Shown here one piece after another: positions 52,635 through 62,186 of a stretch of DNA of 64,000 nucleotides; positions within the stretch are counted from its first letter, which is position 1, and the number at the start of each line of letters is the position of its first letter. Source of the stretch: JBLIRR01 sp049472395 (lineage in GTDB: Bacteria; SZUA-182; DTGQ01; JBLIRR01); assembly GCA_049472395.1 (NCBI GenBank), contig JBLIRR010000024.1, positions 1 to 64,000 on the forward strand. The letters run 5' to 3'. The notes below the pieces were generated by a model that was not told where the DNA came from, made no database searches, and saw only the letters and a list, made by a program, of their open reading frames with translations. Both the position numbers and the translations under genes were made by a program.

Positions 52635-53767
52635 TACACTACCTTCTGTTTCAATTTCTTTGTGGCTATGAGAAACACACACCCGGCGTATATGAGAAGA
52701 AGGACAACTTCTCCCCAGAGGACCTTCATTCCCACTCCCTTAAGGAAGATCCCCTTGAGGATTTTAATAAAATAACGCGTGGGCACTATGTGGGTGATCA
52801 CCTGAATAACCGGGGGCATGTTTTCAATGGCAAAAATAAAGCCCGAAAGCAGGAAAGCGGGTAAAAAGGAGGTAATGATTCCCAACTGGTAGGCGAGCAA
52901 TTGCTGCCTTGTTGCCGCAGAGATCATAATGCCTGTACAGAGGGCCCCAAACAGAAATATACAGGTGGTAACCATCACAAATAAAAGGCTTCCTCGCATT
53001 GGCACCTTGAATATCATTACACCGACAATGATGGCAATAAGTGCGTCAGTGATTCCTATGGTAAAATAAGCGAGCAATTTCCCCAGAACAAGCTCCGCTG
53101 CCCGAACAGGCGTGGATAATAGTTGTTCCATAGTCCCCATCTCCCATTCACGGGCAATGGTTAATGATGTAAGAAGGGCTGAAATAATCATAAGAATGAC
53201 TGCGATCAGGCCGGGCACAATGTAATTTTTGGATTTAAGCTCACTATTATACCACACACGCAGTTGCGTATTCACAGGCGGGCGAAGCGTTCCCGCTCCC
53301 CTGCGCTCAAGCGTTTCACTTTGCAATTCGAGCTGATATATCTGCATAAGTGCATCCGCATACCCCAGTGCAATTGCTGCGGTATTAGAATCACTCCCGT
53401 CAAAGAGAAGTTGCACCTGCGCTCTTTCACCTTTCATGAGGTCTTCTGAGTAATTCTCCGGAATTACCATCCCAAGCAGGCATACATCATGGTCAATCTG
53501 AGTTTCAATCACCGAGTAGTGATCAACCGAGCCGAGGATATCAAAAAAACGGGAACCGTTGAACCTGGCAATCAGCTCCCGGCTCTGGGGGCTCTTATCA
53601 AGATCATACACAAGGGTTGGGATGCGGTCAACATCAAGGGTCAGCGCATATCCGAACAAGAGAAGCAGAAGAAAGGGCAGCGCAAGGGCCATGATAAGGC
53701 TTCTCGGGTCCCGCAGAATATGAATGAATTCCTTTTTGGCAACAGCCCGTGTCCGGCGAAGGTTCAT
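52634..53767 (-). CDS. ABC-2 type transporter permease (YbhS-like)
   Basis: A 377-residue permease with the same architecture as its neighbour. It has RAVAKKEFIHILRDPRSLIMAL at the start, a loop with VQLLFDGSDSNTAAIALGYA, REWEMGTMEQLLSTPVRAAELVLGK and a final SGFIFAIENMPPVIQVITHIVPTRYF. Its start overlaps the ATPase stop (ATGA at 53764-53767) and its stop overlaps the next start, so translation is coupled. YbhS/YbhR-type permeases with a HlyD protein export drugs or hydrophobic compounds; the substrate here is unknown. Confidence 0.9.
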   Translation of the reverse strand: MNLRRTRAVAKKEFIHILRDPRSLIMALALPFLLLLLFGYALTLDVDRIPTLVYDLDKSPQSRELIARFNGSRFFDILGSVDHYSVIETQIDHDVCLLGMVIPENYSEDLMKGERAQVQLLFDGSDSNTAAIALGYADALMQIYQLELQSETLERRGAGTLRPPVNTQLRVWYNSELKSKNYIVPGLIAVILMIISALLTSLTIAREWEMGTMEQLLSTPVRAAELVLGKLLAYFTIGITDALIAIIVGVMIFKVPMRGSLLFVMVTTCIFLFGALCTGIMISAATRQQLLAYQLGIITSFLPAFLLSGFIFAIENMPPVIQVITHIVPTRYFIKILKGIFLKGVGMKVLWGEVVLLLIYAGCVFLIATKKLKQKVV

Positions 53768-54570
53768 AGGGCTTTTCTTTCCTCACCTTCCACCATCGCA
53801 ATAAATACATCCTCCATCGATATCTCACCTTCATTTTCCACTGCTGCATCCCTCTTAAAACCTGCCTCTAATGCTTCTTTTTTTAATGCTGCGGGAGCTC
53901 CACATGCGATTATTTTCCCTTTATACATAAGAGCCACACGGTGACAGTATTCTGCCTCATCCATATAATGAGTAGTAACGAAAATGGTATGACCCGACTC
54001 GGCCAAATAGTAAATAATATCCCAAAATTCCCTGCGCGCTATCGGGTCCACTCCTGATGTGGGCTCGTCCAAAAAAAGAAGAGGAGGGCTATGGAGAATA
54101 GCGCATCCGAGGGCCAGGCGTTGTTTCCATCCTCCTGCAAGGTGGTGCGTCATCATTTTCTTATGTTCAAGAAGCCCTGCCATCTTGAGAATATACTCCT
54201 CCCTTTCACGGCGTATGTCCTGGGGAACGCCATAGATACCGCTAAAAAAATCAATATTCTCTTCAACGGTAAGATCGTCATAGAGAGAGAATTTCTGAGA
54301 CATATATCCGATAGTAAGTTTTATCTCCTCGGCCTGCGTCATTACATCAAAACCCCCAACCATAGCCTTGCCGGAAGAGGGCTTAAGCAAACCACAGAGA
54401 ATGCGAATAGTGGTTGATTTTCCCGCGCCATTAGGGCCGAGAAAGCCAAAGATTTCTCCACGGGGCACGGAAAAAGAGATATGATCAACCGCCACAAAAT
54501 CACCAAAACATTTTACTAAATCTTTTACCTCAACAGTAGGGGAGTTGGGCTCAATTAATGCCTTGATCAC
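53764..54570 (-). CDS. ABC transporter ATP-binding protein (second half of a YbhF-like pair)
   Basis: Read from GTG at 54570 (AAAGG six bases upstream; longer frames overlap the previous gene more), 268 residues. Walker A GPNGAGKST, Q-loop YMSQKFSLYDDLT, signature LAGGWKQRLALG (Ala replaces Ser), Walker B LLFLDEPTSGVDP and switch His in TTHYMDEAEYC. It overlaps the upstream ATPase by 20 bases. Together the two ATPases correspond to the two halves of fused YbhF in enterobacteria. It powers the permease pair encoded downstream. Confidence 0.92.
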   Translation of the reverse strand: MIKALIEPNSPTVEVKDLVKCFGDFVAVDHISFSVPRGEIFGFLGPNGAGKSTTIRILCGLLKPSSGKAMVGGFDVMTQAEEIKLTIGYMSQKFSLYDDLTVEENIDFFSGIYGVPQDIRREREEYILKMAGLLEHKKMMTHHLAGGWKQRLALGCAILHSPPLLFLDEPTSGVDPIARREFWDIIYYLAESGHTIFVTTHYMDEAEYCHRVALMYKGKIIACGAPAALKKEALEAGFKRDAAVENEGEISMEDVFIAMVEGEERKAL

Positions 54571-55495
54571 TTGTTGCCTTTCGCATGAGGGCGATAAACA
54601 CGTCCTCAAGGGAGGGTTTTACCCGGGTAAATGTGACCGGCCCCAATCCCTTCTCTGTCACTACACGCTCATACACATCAAGGGAGGAGGCCTTTGAGGA
54701 TAAAAAGAGATGACATACAGAGCCAAAGGGCTGGACACTTACCACGCCCTCTAAGGTGAGAAGAATATCTCTGACTGCACGCTGGTCCGCGCAGTGCATC
54801 ACATAACAGGGCTCTTCGATACTCTCCTTAATAGCATGCGGTGAATCACATCGAATAAGGCGTCCCTGATGCATGAGGCCGACCCTATGACACCTCTCCG
54901 CCTCATCCATATATGCGGTAGAGAGAAAAATCGTCAATCCTTCCTCCGCCAGATGATTGAGAATAACCCAGAAATCCCTGCGAGAGAGCGGATCGACTCC
55001 ATTTGTGGGCTCATCGAGAAATAAAATTTTCGGTCGATGGAGAAGGGCGCACATAAGGGCAAGCTTCTGTTTCATGCCGCCCGAAAGTGCGCGAGCTTGT
55101 CTTTTTACAAAGGCTTCCATACGCGTCATCTTGAAAAGATCGCCCATCAATTTCGCCCTCTCCCGCTTAGAAATGCCATAAAGATCTGCATAAAAGGCCA
55201 TATTCTCTTCAACAGTTAAATCTCCATAAAGCCCGAATCGCTGTGCCATATATCCGATTTGATCCCTGAGCGGGCCCGCATCGCGCGCCACGTCATAACC
55301 GGCAACCCACGCTTTTCCCTCCGAATTTCCAAGAAGGCCGCATAGTAATCGTAAGGTGGTCGTCTTCCCTGCTCCGTCAGGGCCAAGAAGCCCGAAAATC
55401 TCTCTCTGAGCGACCTGTAAATTTAAATGGTCAACAGCGAGTACATTTCCGAAGCGACAACTCAAGTTTTGTGTCTTAATGACTATGGTTTCCAT
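54551..55495 (-). CDS. ABC transporter ATP-binding protein (first half of a YbhF-like pair)
   Basis: A 314-residue ATPase. Walker A GPDGAGKTT, Q-loop YMAQRFGLYGDLT, signature LSGGMKQKLA, Walker B ILFLDEPTNGVDP, then LSTAYMDEAERCHRV, where the switch position usually held by His is Ala (TAYMDEA versus THYMDEA in its partner). The C-terminal extension (about 225-310) carries the family 'LEDVFIALM' end. The altered switch suggests one degenerate and one competent ATP site in the heterodimer, as in several ABC exporters. It overlaps the HlyD-type gene by 13 bases. Confidence 0.92.
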   Translation of the reverse strand: METIVIKTQNLSCRFGNVLAVDHLNLQVAQREIFGLLGPDGAGKTTTLRLLCGLLGNSEGKAWVAGYDVARDAGPLRDQIGYMAQRFGLYGDLTVEENMAFYADLYGISKRERAKLMGDLFKMTRMEAFVKRQARALSGGMKQKLALMCALLHRPKILFLDEPTNGVDPLSRRDFWVILNHLAEEGLTIFLSTAYMDEAERCHRVGLMHQGRLIRCDSPHAIKESIEEPCYVMHCADQRAVRDILLTLEGVVSVQPFGSVCHLFLSSKASSLDVYERVVTEKGLGPVTFTRVKPSLEDVFIALMRKATSDQGIN

Positions 55496-56658
55496 AAGAT
55501 CTGTGCCTCAACAGGCATATTGGCTTTCAGAATCCCTTCAGGATTGTCAATGTCAACCTTGATCCGGTATACGAGCTTCACCCGCTCCTCTTTCGTTTGG
55601 ATATATTTTGGCGTAAACTCAGCTTCCGGTGATATGAAGGAAACGCGCCCCCAAAAGAGAGTGCCCCCATCCGTCATGATCTTCACGCGCATCCCTATCT
55701 TTACCTGGTCCAAGTTTTTTTCATTGATGTATCCACGAAACCAGGGGTGAAACAGATCGCCGATGGTGACCACAGGAGTCCCTGCCATCACCACCTCTCC
55801 TATTTCTGCAGCCTTCACTAACACTACTCCCTGAAGGGGGGCAGTGGCAATAGTATCTTCTATTTGTGATTCTATCAAAGAAAGCTCTGCCTGGGCCTTC
55901 TCTTTCTCCGCCTTCATCATTTCAAGCTCATGTTCCTTTCTCTTAATCTCAAGGTGCTGAGCCTTCGCTATTCTGAGATTAGCCTGGGCGTGGGTAACCT
56001 GAAGTTTTGCGACTTCAATATCCTCCTGCCTCGCCCCTTCCCGGACCAGGGCCAAACGCTCCTCCGCTTGTGCAAGTGATGCCTCAGCGCTTTCGTATTT
56101 TGTGCTATAAAGGTCATATTGAGACTGGGATATCACACTGTTGCTCACAAGCGTGTCTGCTTTTTTCAAATCCTTTTTTGCCTGTTCGAACTCTGCGCGA
56201 TTTCGATTAACGACGGCCTCCGCTTCTCTTATTTCTTGAACTCTCGACCCTGCCTCGAGCTCCGAGAAGCGGGTTTGTGCTTGATGAAGTTCTGCTTCAC
56301 GGATGGCAATCTGGCCCTCTACCGTCTCCTTCTGATGTTCGATGGCAACGCGCAGTTGAGCAAGTTTCGCATCAATGCCTGTGAGCACAGCACGAGCCCG
56401 ATTCCGCTGATGAATAAGCTGCGTCTGGTCAAGCTGGGCTATTAACGCATCCTTGGACACAAAATCTCCCTCATTTACAGGCAATTCCACTATTTTCCCC
56501 GGGATTTTAAAGGCTATGGTAACCTCTGTAAGCTCTATATTTCCGGAAAGCGTCAAGGTTCCTGCATTGTTGTGATTGGTCCTTCTTACGACTGCCCACC
56601 CGATAACAGTGCATCCGATGATAAGAATAATTAAAAGGAATAGCTTTTTGCGCCTCAT
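55483..56658 (-). CDS. HlyD-family membrane fusion protein (YbhG-like)
   Basis: A 391-residue periplasmic adaptor. An N-terminal membrane anchor (about 4-24) is followed by a lipoyl-like half (GNIELTEVTIAFKIPGKIVEL), a long coiled-coil hairpin (about 75-260, rich in Glu/Ala/Gln/Lys), the second lipoyl half (APLQGVVLVKAAEIGEVVMAGTPV) and a beta-barrel domain ending MPVEAQILW. It links the inner-membrane ABC exporter encoded downstream to an outer-membrane channel, which is not in the window. It starts 35 bases after gatB ends, so the exporter may be read from the aspS-gatCAB promoter. Confidence 0.92.
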   Translation of the reverse strand: MRRKKLFLLIILIIGCTVIGWAVVRRTNHNNAGTLTLSGNIELTEVTIAFKIPGKIVELPVNEGDFVSKDALIAQLDQTQLIHQRNRARAVLTGIDAKLAQLRVAIEHQKETVEGQIAIREAELHQAQTRFSELEAGSRVQEIREAEAVVNRNRAEFEQAKKDLKKADTLVSNSVISQSQYDLYSTKYESAEASLAQAEERLALVREGARQEDIEVAKLQVTHAQANLRIAKAQHLEIKRKEHELEMMKAEKEKAQAELSLIESQIEDTIATAPLQGVVLVKAAEIGEVVMAGTPVVTIGDLFHPWFRGYINEKNLDQVKIGMRVKIMTDGGTLFWGRVSFISPEAEFTPKYIQTKEERVKLVYRIKVDIDNPEGILKANMPVEAQILWKP

Positions 56659-56693
56659 CTCCGCTTCTCTACATTATCTGTGCTCCCCTTTTA

Positions 56694-58172
56694 TCAGGGT
56701 GCACCTTTCAGCTTCTCGCGCACGATCTTTTGCACTTCTAAGGGTGGGGCTGTTCCCCGTGACTTTTTCATAACCTGTCCGACCAGGAAGTTAAAGGATT
56801 TTTTCTCCTTCTTCCCCCCTTCCTTGATTTCCTCAACTGCCTTGGGATTTTCTGCAATCGCCTCCTCGATCCAGCCTGTCAAGGCTTGATGGTCAAAGAC
56901 AACGAGCAGGTTCTCTTCCCTCGCTACTTCCTCTGGAGATCTGCCGGTGGCAATTACCCGCTCAAAGATTGTATTCCCAGCGGTGGAATTTATCTTCCCC
57001 TCAGTTAATAACAAGGCGAGCTGGGCAAGGTGGTGAGGCGACATGCCAATCTCAGCGATCTTTATGCCTTTTTCATTGGCAATCTGTGCTCCCTTTCCAG
57101 CCAGGAGAGTGGCGCATCGCCTCGGGTCTGCGCCCAGGGCAACTGTCTTATCAAGAAGGTCGCCAGTCTCGCAATCCTGGGTAAGGGGATCAAGGATCAT
57201 TTGATCAAGACCATAATGCTCTCTATACCGCTGACACCGGGCCAGGGGCAACTCCGGTATAGAGGATGTGATCTCATCTCTCCATTTTTCATCCACCATG
57301 ACCGGCACAAGATCAGGCTCCGGGAAATATCGATATTCGTGCTCCTCCTCCTTCTCACGTTGATAGACGGTCTTTTGAGCAGTAACATCAAAACCCATAT
57401 TTTGCTTCCCTAGCTTGGCAAGTGTATAACCCTCAGGGTCTTTCTCCCATTCTGCACGCTGCCGCTCAATCTCATAATAGATTGCGGCTTCCAGGAATTT
57501 AAAACTATTAAGGTTTTTCACCTCAATAATGGGAGTCACATATTTCTCCCCTTTCCAGGTAATATGTAAGTTAATATTGGGCTCAAAGCGCATCTGCCCC
57601 TCTTCCATATTGGCCGCACTGACGTTAATCCAGCGTATGAGACGCCGCATCTCACGCGCATAGCTTGCTGCCTCCTCCACGCTGTTCATGTCCGGCTCAC
57701 TTACAATCTCAAGAAGCGGGATACCCGCCCGGTTCAGATCCACTGCCGTATAGGAAGGATTATCATGAAGGTTCTTACCCGCATCCTCCTCAAGATGCGC
57801 ACGGAGTATCCGTATCTTCTTCGTCTCGCCCGAGGGCAGGGGTATTTCAAGAAAACCGTGAACGCAGAGAGGTAAATCGTATTGACTGGTCTGAAAATTC
57901 TTGGGGAGGTCCGGATAATAATATCCTTTTCTGTCCCATTTCGTAAAGTCACAAATGGTACAATTCAGGGCAAGACCAGCCTTCATGGCTAATTCTACCG
58001 CCTTCTTGTTTATTACCGGCAGCACTCCCGGCATACCAAGGCAGACAGGACAGACATTGGTGTTCGGCGGCTCCCCAAAGCTGTTCCTGCACCGGCAGAA
58101 AAGCTTCGATGCCGTTCTCAGCTCTACATGGATTTCAAGGCCGATCACCGGGTGTATATGGATATCAGTCAT
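56694..58172 (-). CDS. gatB: Aspartyl/glutamyl-tRNA(Asn/Gln) amidotransferase subunit B
   Basis: A 492-residue GatB. VIGLEIHVELRTASKLFCRC at the start, a zinc-site-like C(x)C ... CPVCLG, the GatB signatures RAGIPLLEIVSEPDM and MRFEPNINLH, and the C-terminal tail domain (RSPEEVAREENL, NFLVGQVMKKSRG) are all present and of normal length. GatB phosphorylates mischarged Glu-tRNA(Gln) or Asp-tRNA(Asn) and channels ammonia from GatA. Its ATG overlaps the gatA stop by four bases. Operon: aspS-gatC-gatA-gatB. Confidence 0.96.
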   Translation of the reverse strand: MTDIHIHPVIGLEIHVELRTASKLFCRCRNSFGEPPNTNVCPVCLGMPGVLPVINKKAVELAMKAGLALNCTICDFTKWDRKGYYYPDLPKNFQTSQYDLPLCVHGFLEIPLPSGETKKIRILRAHLEEDAGKNLHDNPSYTAVDLNRAGIPLLEIVSEPDMNSVEEAASYAREMRRLIRWINVSAANMEEGQMRFEPNINLHITWKGEKYVTPIIEVKNLNSFKFLEAAIYYEIERQRAEWEKDPEGYTLAKLGKQNMGFDVTAQKTVYQREKEEEHEYRYFPEPDLVPVMVDEKWRDEITSSIPELPLARCQRYREHYGLDQMILDPLTQDCETGDLLDKTVALGADPRRCATLLAGKGAQIANEKGIKIAEIGMSPHHLAQLALLLTEGKINSTAGNTIFERVIATGRSPEEVAREENLLVVFDHQALTGWIEEAIAENPKAVEEIKEGGKKEKKSFNFLVGQVMKKSRGTAPPLEVQKIVREKLKGAP

Positions 58173-59680
58173 GGCTCTTCCCCCCTATCCATAGAGCGAG
58201 GCATCAATCGCTGTATTCCCGATTCTTTCTCAAACATCCGGGCTGCCCGCAAAAGATCTTCCTCCTTGAAAAGTTTTCCGATCAGCTGCATGCCTATGGG
58301 AAGCCCTTGTGTGGAAAGCCTTATGGGAATCGCAATTCCGGGGAGTCCGGTAAGATTAAGACTGATCGTATATATATCTTCCATATACATGGTGAGGGCA
58401 TCAGTGCTTTTCTCACCAAAACGAAAAGCCGTATGCGGAGCGACCGGACAAAGAAGCATATCCACGTCTCTCAATGCAGCATCAAAATCATTCTTGATTA
58501 GGCGCCGCACTTTCAGTGCCTTATTATAATATGCATCATAATAACCACTTGAGAGGGTAAAGTTGCCGAGCATAATCCTCCGCTTCACTTCATCGCCAAA
58601 GCCTTCCTGGCGGGTTTTGGAAAAAAGTTCAATAATGTCCCCTACCCTTTCATGTGTGCGATGGCCATAATGCACACCATCATAACGGGCAAGATTACTG
58701 GAAGCCTCAGCCATGGCAATAATATAGTAACACGCAACCGCATATGAACTGAGCGAGCCATTCGCTTCCCTCTCTATCCTGCTGTGGGGAAGGGACACCT
58801 TAATAATCTGGGCACCCATATCCTCGTAAAGCTTCACCGCATCCTCAAGGGCCTTGGCAACCTCATTATCAAGGGTATCGGAAAAGAACTCCTCGGGAAT
58901 GCCGATCTTCAGATTCTGTAATGGTTCTTCCACCTGCGCCGGATAATCGGGTACAGGAAAAGGCACACTGGTGGTATCCATAGGGTCATGGCCTGCAATA
59001 ACCTTGAGAAGAAGCGCAGAATCAGCAACATCAAGGGTAAGAGGGCCAATCTGATCGAGGCTTGAACCATAGGCGATGAGGCCATAACGGCTGACACGCC
59101 CATAACTTGGCTTAAATCCCACAACACCGCAAAAGGCCGCAGGCTGTCTGATGGAGCCGCCGGTATCGCTTCCCAGAGCGCCGGCGCACAGGCGTGCACT
59201 CACCGCGGCAGCAGATCCACCTGATGAACCTCCGGGGACCCTCTCCGCATCCCACGGATTTTTGGTCTTTGCAAAGGCACTATTCTCGGTCGATGAACCC
59301 ATGGCAAACTCGTCCATATTTGTCTTTCCAATAATAATAGCATCATGTGCAAGGAGCTTCTCTATCACATGGGCATTATAAGGTGCGCAAAAATTTTTAA
59401 GGATTCGGGAAGAGCAGGTCGTCTTTCCGAAGATGGTACACATATTGTCTTTCACTGCCAGAGGAACACCGGCAAGTTCTCCGAGAGGCCCGGTGCCTGC
59501 ACACTTTTTATCCATCTGCTCTGCACGCTCCATGGCATGCTCCTTCAGGACCTCATTAAAGGCAGATGTTGAGGGTTCCCGCTTTTCAATAGCAGCACAG
59601 TATGAGGACACCACCTCACTCGGGCGAAGTTCACGGCGCGCTATTTTATCTCGCAACTCGATCATTGATAGATCATTCAT
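58169..59680 (-). CDS. gatA: Aspartyl/glutamyl-tRNA amidotransferase subunit A
   Basis: A 503-residue amidase. The catalytic triad region is complete: GVPLAVKDNMCT (Lys), then RVPGGSSGGSAAAVSA and ALGSDTGGSIRQPAAFCG (cis-Ser and Ser nucleophile), with GFKPSYGRVSRYGLIAY, which is GatA-specific. It releases ammonia from glutamine for GatB. The gene starts 11 bases after gatC ends and overlaps gatB. Length is normal (about 480-500). Confidence 0.97.
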   Translation of the reverse strand: MNDLSMIELRDKIARRELRPSEVVSSYCAAIEKREPSTSAFNEVLKEHAMERAEQMDKKCAGTGPLGELAGVPLAVKDNMCTIFGKTTCSSRILKNFCAPYNAHVIEKLLAHDAIIIGKTNMDEFAMGSSTENSAFAKTKNPWDAERVPGGSSGGSAAAVSARLCAGALGSDTGGSIRQPAAFCGVVGFKPSYGRVSRYGLIAYGSSLDQIGPLTLDVADSALLLKVIAGHDPMDTTSVPFPVPDYPAQVEEPLQNLKIGIPEEFFSDTLDNEVAKALEDAVKLYEDMGAQIIKVSLPHSRIEREANGSLSSYAVACYYIIAMAEASSNLARYDGVHYGHRTHERVGDIIELFSKTRQEGFGDEVKRRIMLGNFTLSSGYYDAYYNKALKVRRLIKNDFDAALRDVDMLLCPVAPHTAFRFGEKSTDALTMYMEDIYTISLNLTGLPGIAIPIRLSTQGLPIGMQLIGKLFKEEDLLRAARMFEKESGIQRLMPRSMDRGEEP

Positions 59681-59691
59681 CTCCCTCTCCT

Positions 59692-59982
59692 CTAATCACC
59701 CAGTATTTTCGGCACCTTAAAAAATTTTCCATCGGTTTTGGGGGCATTTGCCAACACCTGCTCTCTGGGAAGGGATTCCCTTGCCGTGTCCTCAGCAAAT
59801 ACATTGCTCAATTCCACGGGATGTACCAAGGGGTCAACATTATCCGTGTCAAGCCGTTGCAAGGTGTCAAAATACGAGATAATATCCTTGAGCTGGCCGC
59901 TAAAACGATGAATCTCTTCATCGGTAAGCTCTATTCTGCTCAGTTTTCCTATATGCCGCACCAGGTCTTCACCTTTATTCAT
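59692..59982 (-). CDS. gatC: Aspartyl/glutamyl-tRNA amidotransferase subunit C
   Basis: A 96-residue GatC. VRHIGKLSRIELTDEEIHRF, QLKDIISYFDTLQRLDTDNV and the final DGKFFKVPKIL are diagnostic. GatC braces the GatA-GatB complex. Its start overlaps the aspS stop by 8 bases, so it is translationally coupled to aspS. Confidence 0.96.
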   Translation of the reverse strand: MNKGEDLVRHIGKLSRIELTDEEIHRFSGQLKDIISYFDTLQRLDTDNVDPLVHPVELSNVFAEDTARESLPREQVLANAPKTDGKFFKVPKILGD

Positions 59983-61768
59983 GATGAGATTCCTTCTTCT
60001 TGAAGGGCGGTACTACCCTGATATGTAATTCCTCCAATTGCTCAGGCAGGACCTCTCGGGGGGCATTCATCATAAGATCCTGGGCCTTCTGATTCATGGG
60101 GAAGGCTATCACTTCCCTTATATTGGCCTCATGAGTAATGAGCATAATGATGCGGTCAAGACCGGGAGCAATACCGCCATGGGGAGGACACCCAAGTTTA
60201 AACGCATTGATCAAGCTTGGAAATTTTTCCTCAACCTCCTGCTTCGTATAACCGGCAATCTCAAAGACCTTATACATTATCTCAGGCTTATGGTTCCGTA
60301 TGGCCCCGCTTGAGAGCTCTTCTCCATTACAGACAATATCATATTGATACGCTAATATCTCTAAGGGCGGCTGCTCTTCCATTGCCTGAAGCCCTCCCTG
60401 CGGCATTGAAAAGGGATTATGGGAAAAGATGACACACTTATTCTCCTTATCCCATTCATACATCGGATAATCAATGATCCAGCAAAAGCGGTAAGATCTC
60501 TCTTCTAAAAGATCGAGACGTACCCCAAGCTCCGTGCGCATGCACCCCGCTATCCGGTTCGCTTCATCCTCTTCATTGCAGATAAAAAACACCACATCAT
60601 CCGCTGACACTCCGCACCTTTCTTTTATTTCATTAAGCCGCTTTGCACTCATGACCTTTGCAATAGGACCTTTGACCGCCTCCTGTGACCATACAAGATA
60701 CGCAAGTCCCTGGGAGCCGATTGACTGAGAATAAGAGACAAGGGAATCAAAAAAACTTCGCGGCCGTGAGGCAATATTTTTGACTGCAATAGCCCGCACC
60801 ACCCCACCATCATCAATCACTCCCTTAAAGGCCCGGAAGGAAGAATCAGCAAAAATATCGGTGACATCACGGATTATGAGGGGATTTCTCAGATCAGGCT
60901 TATCTGTCCCGTAAGCGAGCAGCGCTTCCTTATATGGGATGCGCCTGAAAGGAGTTTGATCAACTTCCCAATCGGTAAACTCCTTAAAAATACCGCTTAA
61001 AAGAGCCTCTACACTACGGAATATATCCTCCTGGGTCACAAAGGACATCTCCATATCAATCTGATAAAACTCACCAGGGCTTCTATTTGCCCTCGAATCC
61101 TCATCGCGAAAACAGGGGGCGATCTGAAAATATTTATCAAATCCCGCCACCATCATCAACTGCTTAAATTGCTGCGGTGCCTGGGGAAGTGCGTAAAAAC
61201 AGCCTGGATGCACACGAGAGGGCACCAGATAATCCCGTGCCCCTTCCGGACTTGATGAGGTCAATATGGGCGTCTGATATTCATAAAAACCCATCTCCAT
61301 CATTCGGCACCTGATGCTGGCTGTTATTTCGGATCGAAGTGTAATATTTCTATGAAGTCGCGGTCTCCTCAGATCAACACATCTATATTTTAACCTGGTC
61401 TCCTCCGGGGCTTCCTCCTCGGGGAAAATACTAAAGGGGAGCCAATTGCACCTACCCAGAAGCTCATACTTTTCCGCCACAACTTCCACCTCGCCGGTGG
61501 CAATCTTCGGATTAAAGGTGTCCTCCGATCTATAGGTGACCGTTCCTTCGAACATAATTACGGTTTCTTTATGGAAATGAGCAATCTTATTTTGAAAGGA
61601 GGCGTCCGGAAAAATAACCACCTGCGTCATGCCATAATGATCGCGCAAATCGATAAAGAGGACCCCTCCATGATCCCTTTTATTATTAATCCAGCCGGAT
61701 AACCGCACGCGCTGATCCACATGCTCTCGTCGCAATTCATTGCACGTATGTGTCCTGTATGGGTGCAT
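59975..61768 (-). CDS. aspS: Aspartyl-tRNA synthetase (bacterial type, likely also charging tRNA(Asn))
   Basis: A 597-residue class II synthetase, read from ATG at 61768 (AGGAG nine bases upstream; a TTG lies directly before it). OB-fold anticodon domain (about 15-105, WINNKRDHGGVLFIDLRDHYG), motif 1, motif 2 FRDEDSRANRSPGEFYQIDM, the bacterial GAD insertion (about 285-410) and motif 3 GGIAPGLDRIIML. The 'SPGEFYQ' form of motif 2 is that of one bacterial subtype. Co-location with gatCAB suggests it also makes Asp-tRNA(Asn) for amidation; no asnS is in the window, but that is not proof. Confidence 0.95.
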   Translation of the reverse strand: MHPYRTHTCNELRREHVDQRVRLSGWINNKRDHGGVLFIDLRDHYGMTQVVIFPDASFQNKIAHFHKETVIMFEGTVTYRSEDTFNPKIATGEVEVVAEKYELLGRCNWLPFSIFPEEEAPEETRLKYRCVDLRRPRLHRNITLRSEITASIRCRMMEMGFYEYQTPILTSSSPEGARDYLVPSRVHPGCFYALPQAPQQFKQLMMVAGFDKYFQIAPCFRDEDSRANRSPGEFYQIDMEMSFVTQEDIFRSVEALLSGIFKEFTDWEVDQTPFRRIPYKEALLAYGTDKPDLRNPLIIRDVTDIFADSSFRAFKGVIDDGGVVRAIAVKNIASRPRSFFDSLVSYSQSIGSQGLAYLVWSQEAVKGPIAKVMSAKRLNEIKERCGVSADDVVFFICNEEDEANRIAGCMRTELGVRLDLLEERSYRFCWIIDYPMYEWDKENKCVIFSHNPFSMPQGGLQAMEEQPPLEILAYQYDIVCNGEELSSGAIRNHKPEIMYKVFEIAGYTKQEVEEKFPSLINAFKLGCPPHGGIAPGLDRIIMLITHEANIREVIAFPMNQKAQDLMMNAPREVLPEQLEELHIRVVPPFKKKESHHE

Positions 61769-61841
61769 CAATAGTAACTCCTGATTTTTTGTGAAAATGA
61801 CTTTTCACGAGATATTGTAATTTTAGTAAACAGTTACCATG

Positions 61842-61870
61842 ATTATACAGATCAAGGGCTGGATGGTCAA
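61842..61870 (-). promoter_or_regulatory. Sigma-70 promoter of the aspS-gatCAB operon
   Basis: Minus strand TTGACC (61865-61870), exactly 17 bases, TATAAT (61842-61847), about 75 bases before the aspS start. A strong housekeeping promoter that may also read into the exporter genes. Confidence 0.75.
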
Positions 61871-62012
61871 GAGGCTATATAAAACGCCAGCATTTCTAAT
61901 TTTACACAAATTTCGTCTGTCTTTTTAGGGTCCCGGGAATAAAAAATGAGAGAAGATAAAGTTGTGTATATCGTAAAGGCTTAAATTAATTAAATTTTAA
62001 GATCTTGCGTCT

Positions 62013-62186
62013 TTAGATTATATCTTTAGATCGAGGAATGAATATAAAAGGTATTGCCAAAGGTCCGAAAGAGAAGCCCATAACAGCCCAGAATATCCGA
62101 TTTATGCTCTTGCCTCCTCTTTTGCCTGCAATATAATATAAGAGTACTCCACTGAGTAAAAACACGCCAATCAACCAATATTTCAT
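62013..62186 (-). CDS. Small membrane protein (57 residues)
   Basis: Read from ATG at 62186 to TAA at 62013-62015: MKYWLIGVFLLSGVLLYYIA, a basic GKRGGKSINR loop, then FWAVMGFSFGPLAIPFIFIP and a polar end. Two hydrophobic helices with a positive loop between them (inside the cell) make a hairpin. I recognise no family. The ribosome binding site is weak (GAAAG). It is too short to be certain, but the helix-loop-helix pattern with balanced charges is unlikely in random AT-rich sequence. Confidence 0.55.
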   Translation of the reverse strand: MKYWLIGVFLLSGVLLYYIAGKRGGKSINRIFWAVMGFSFGPLAIPFIFIPRSKDII

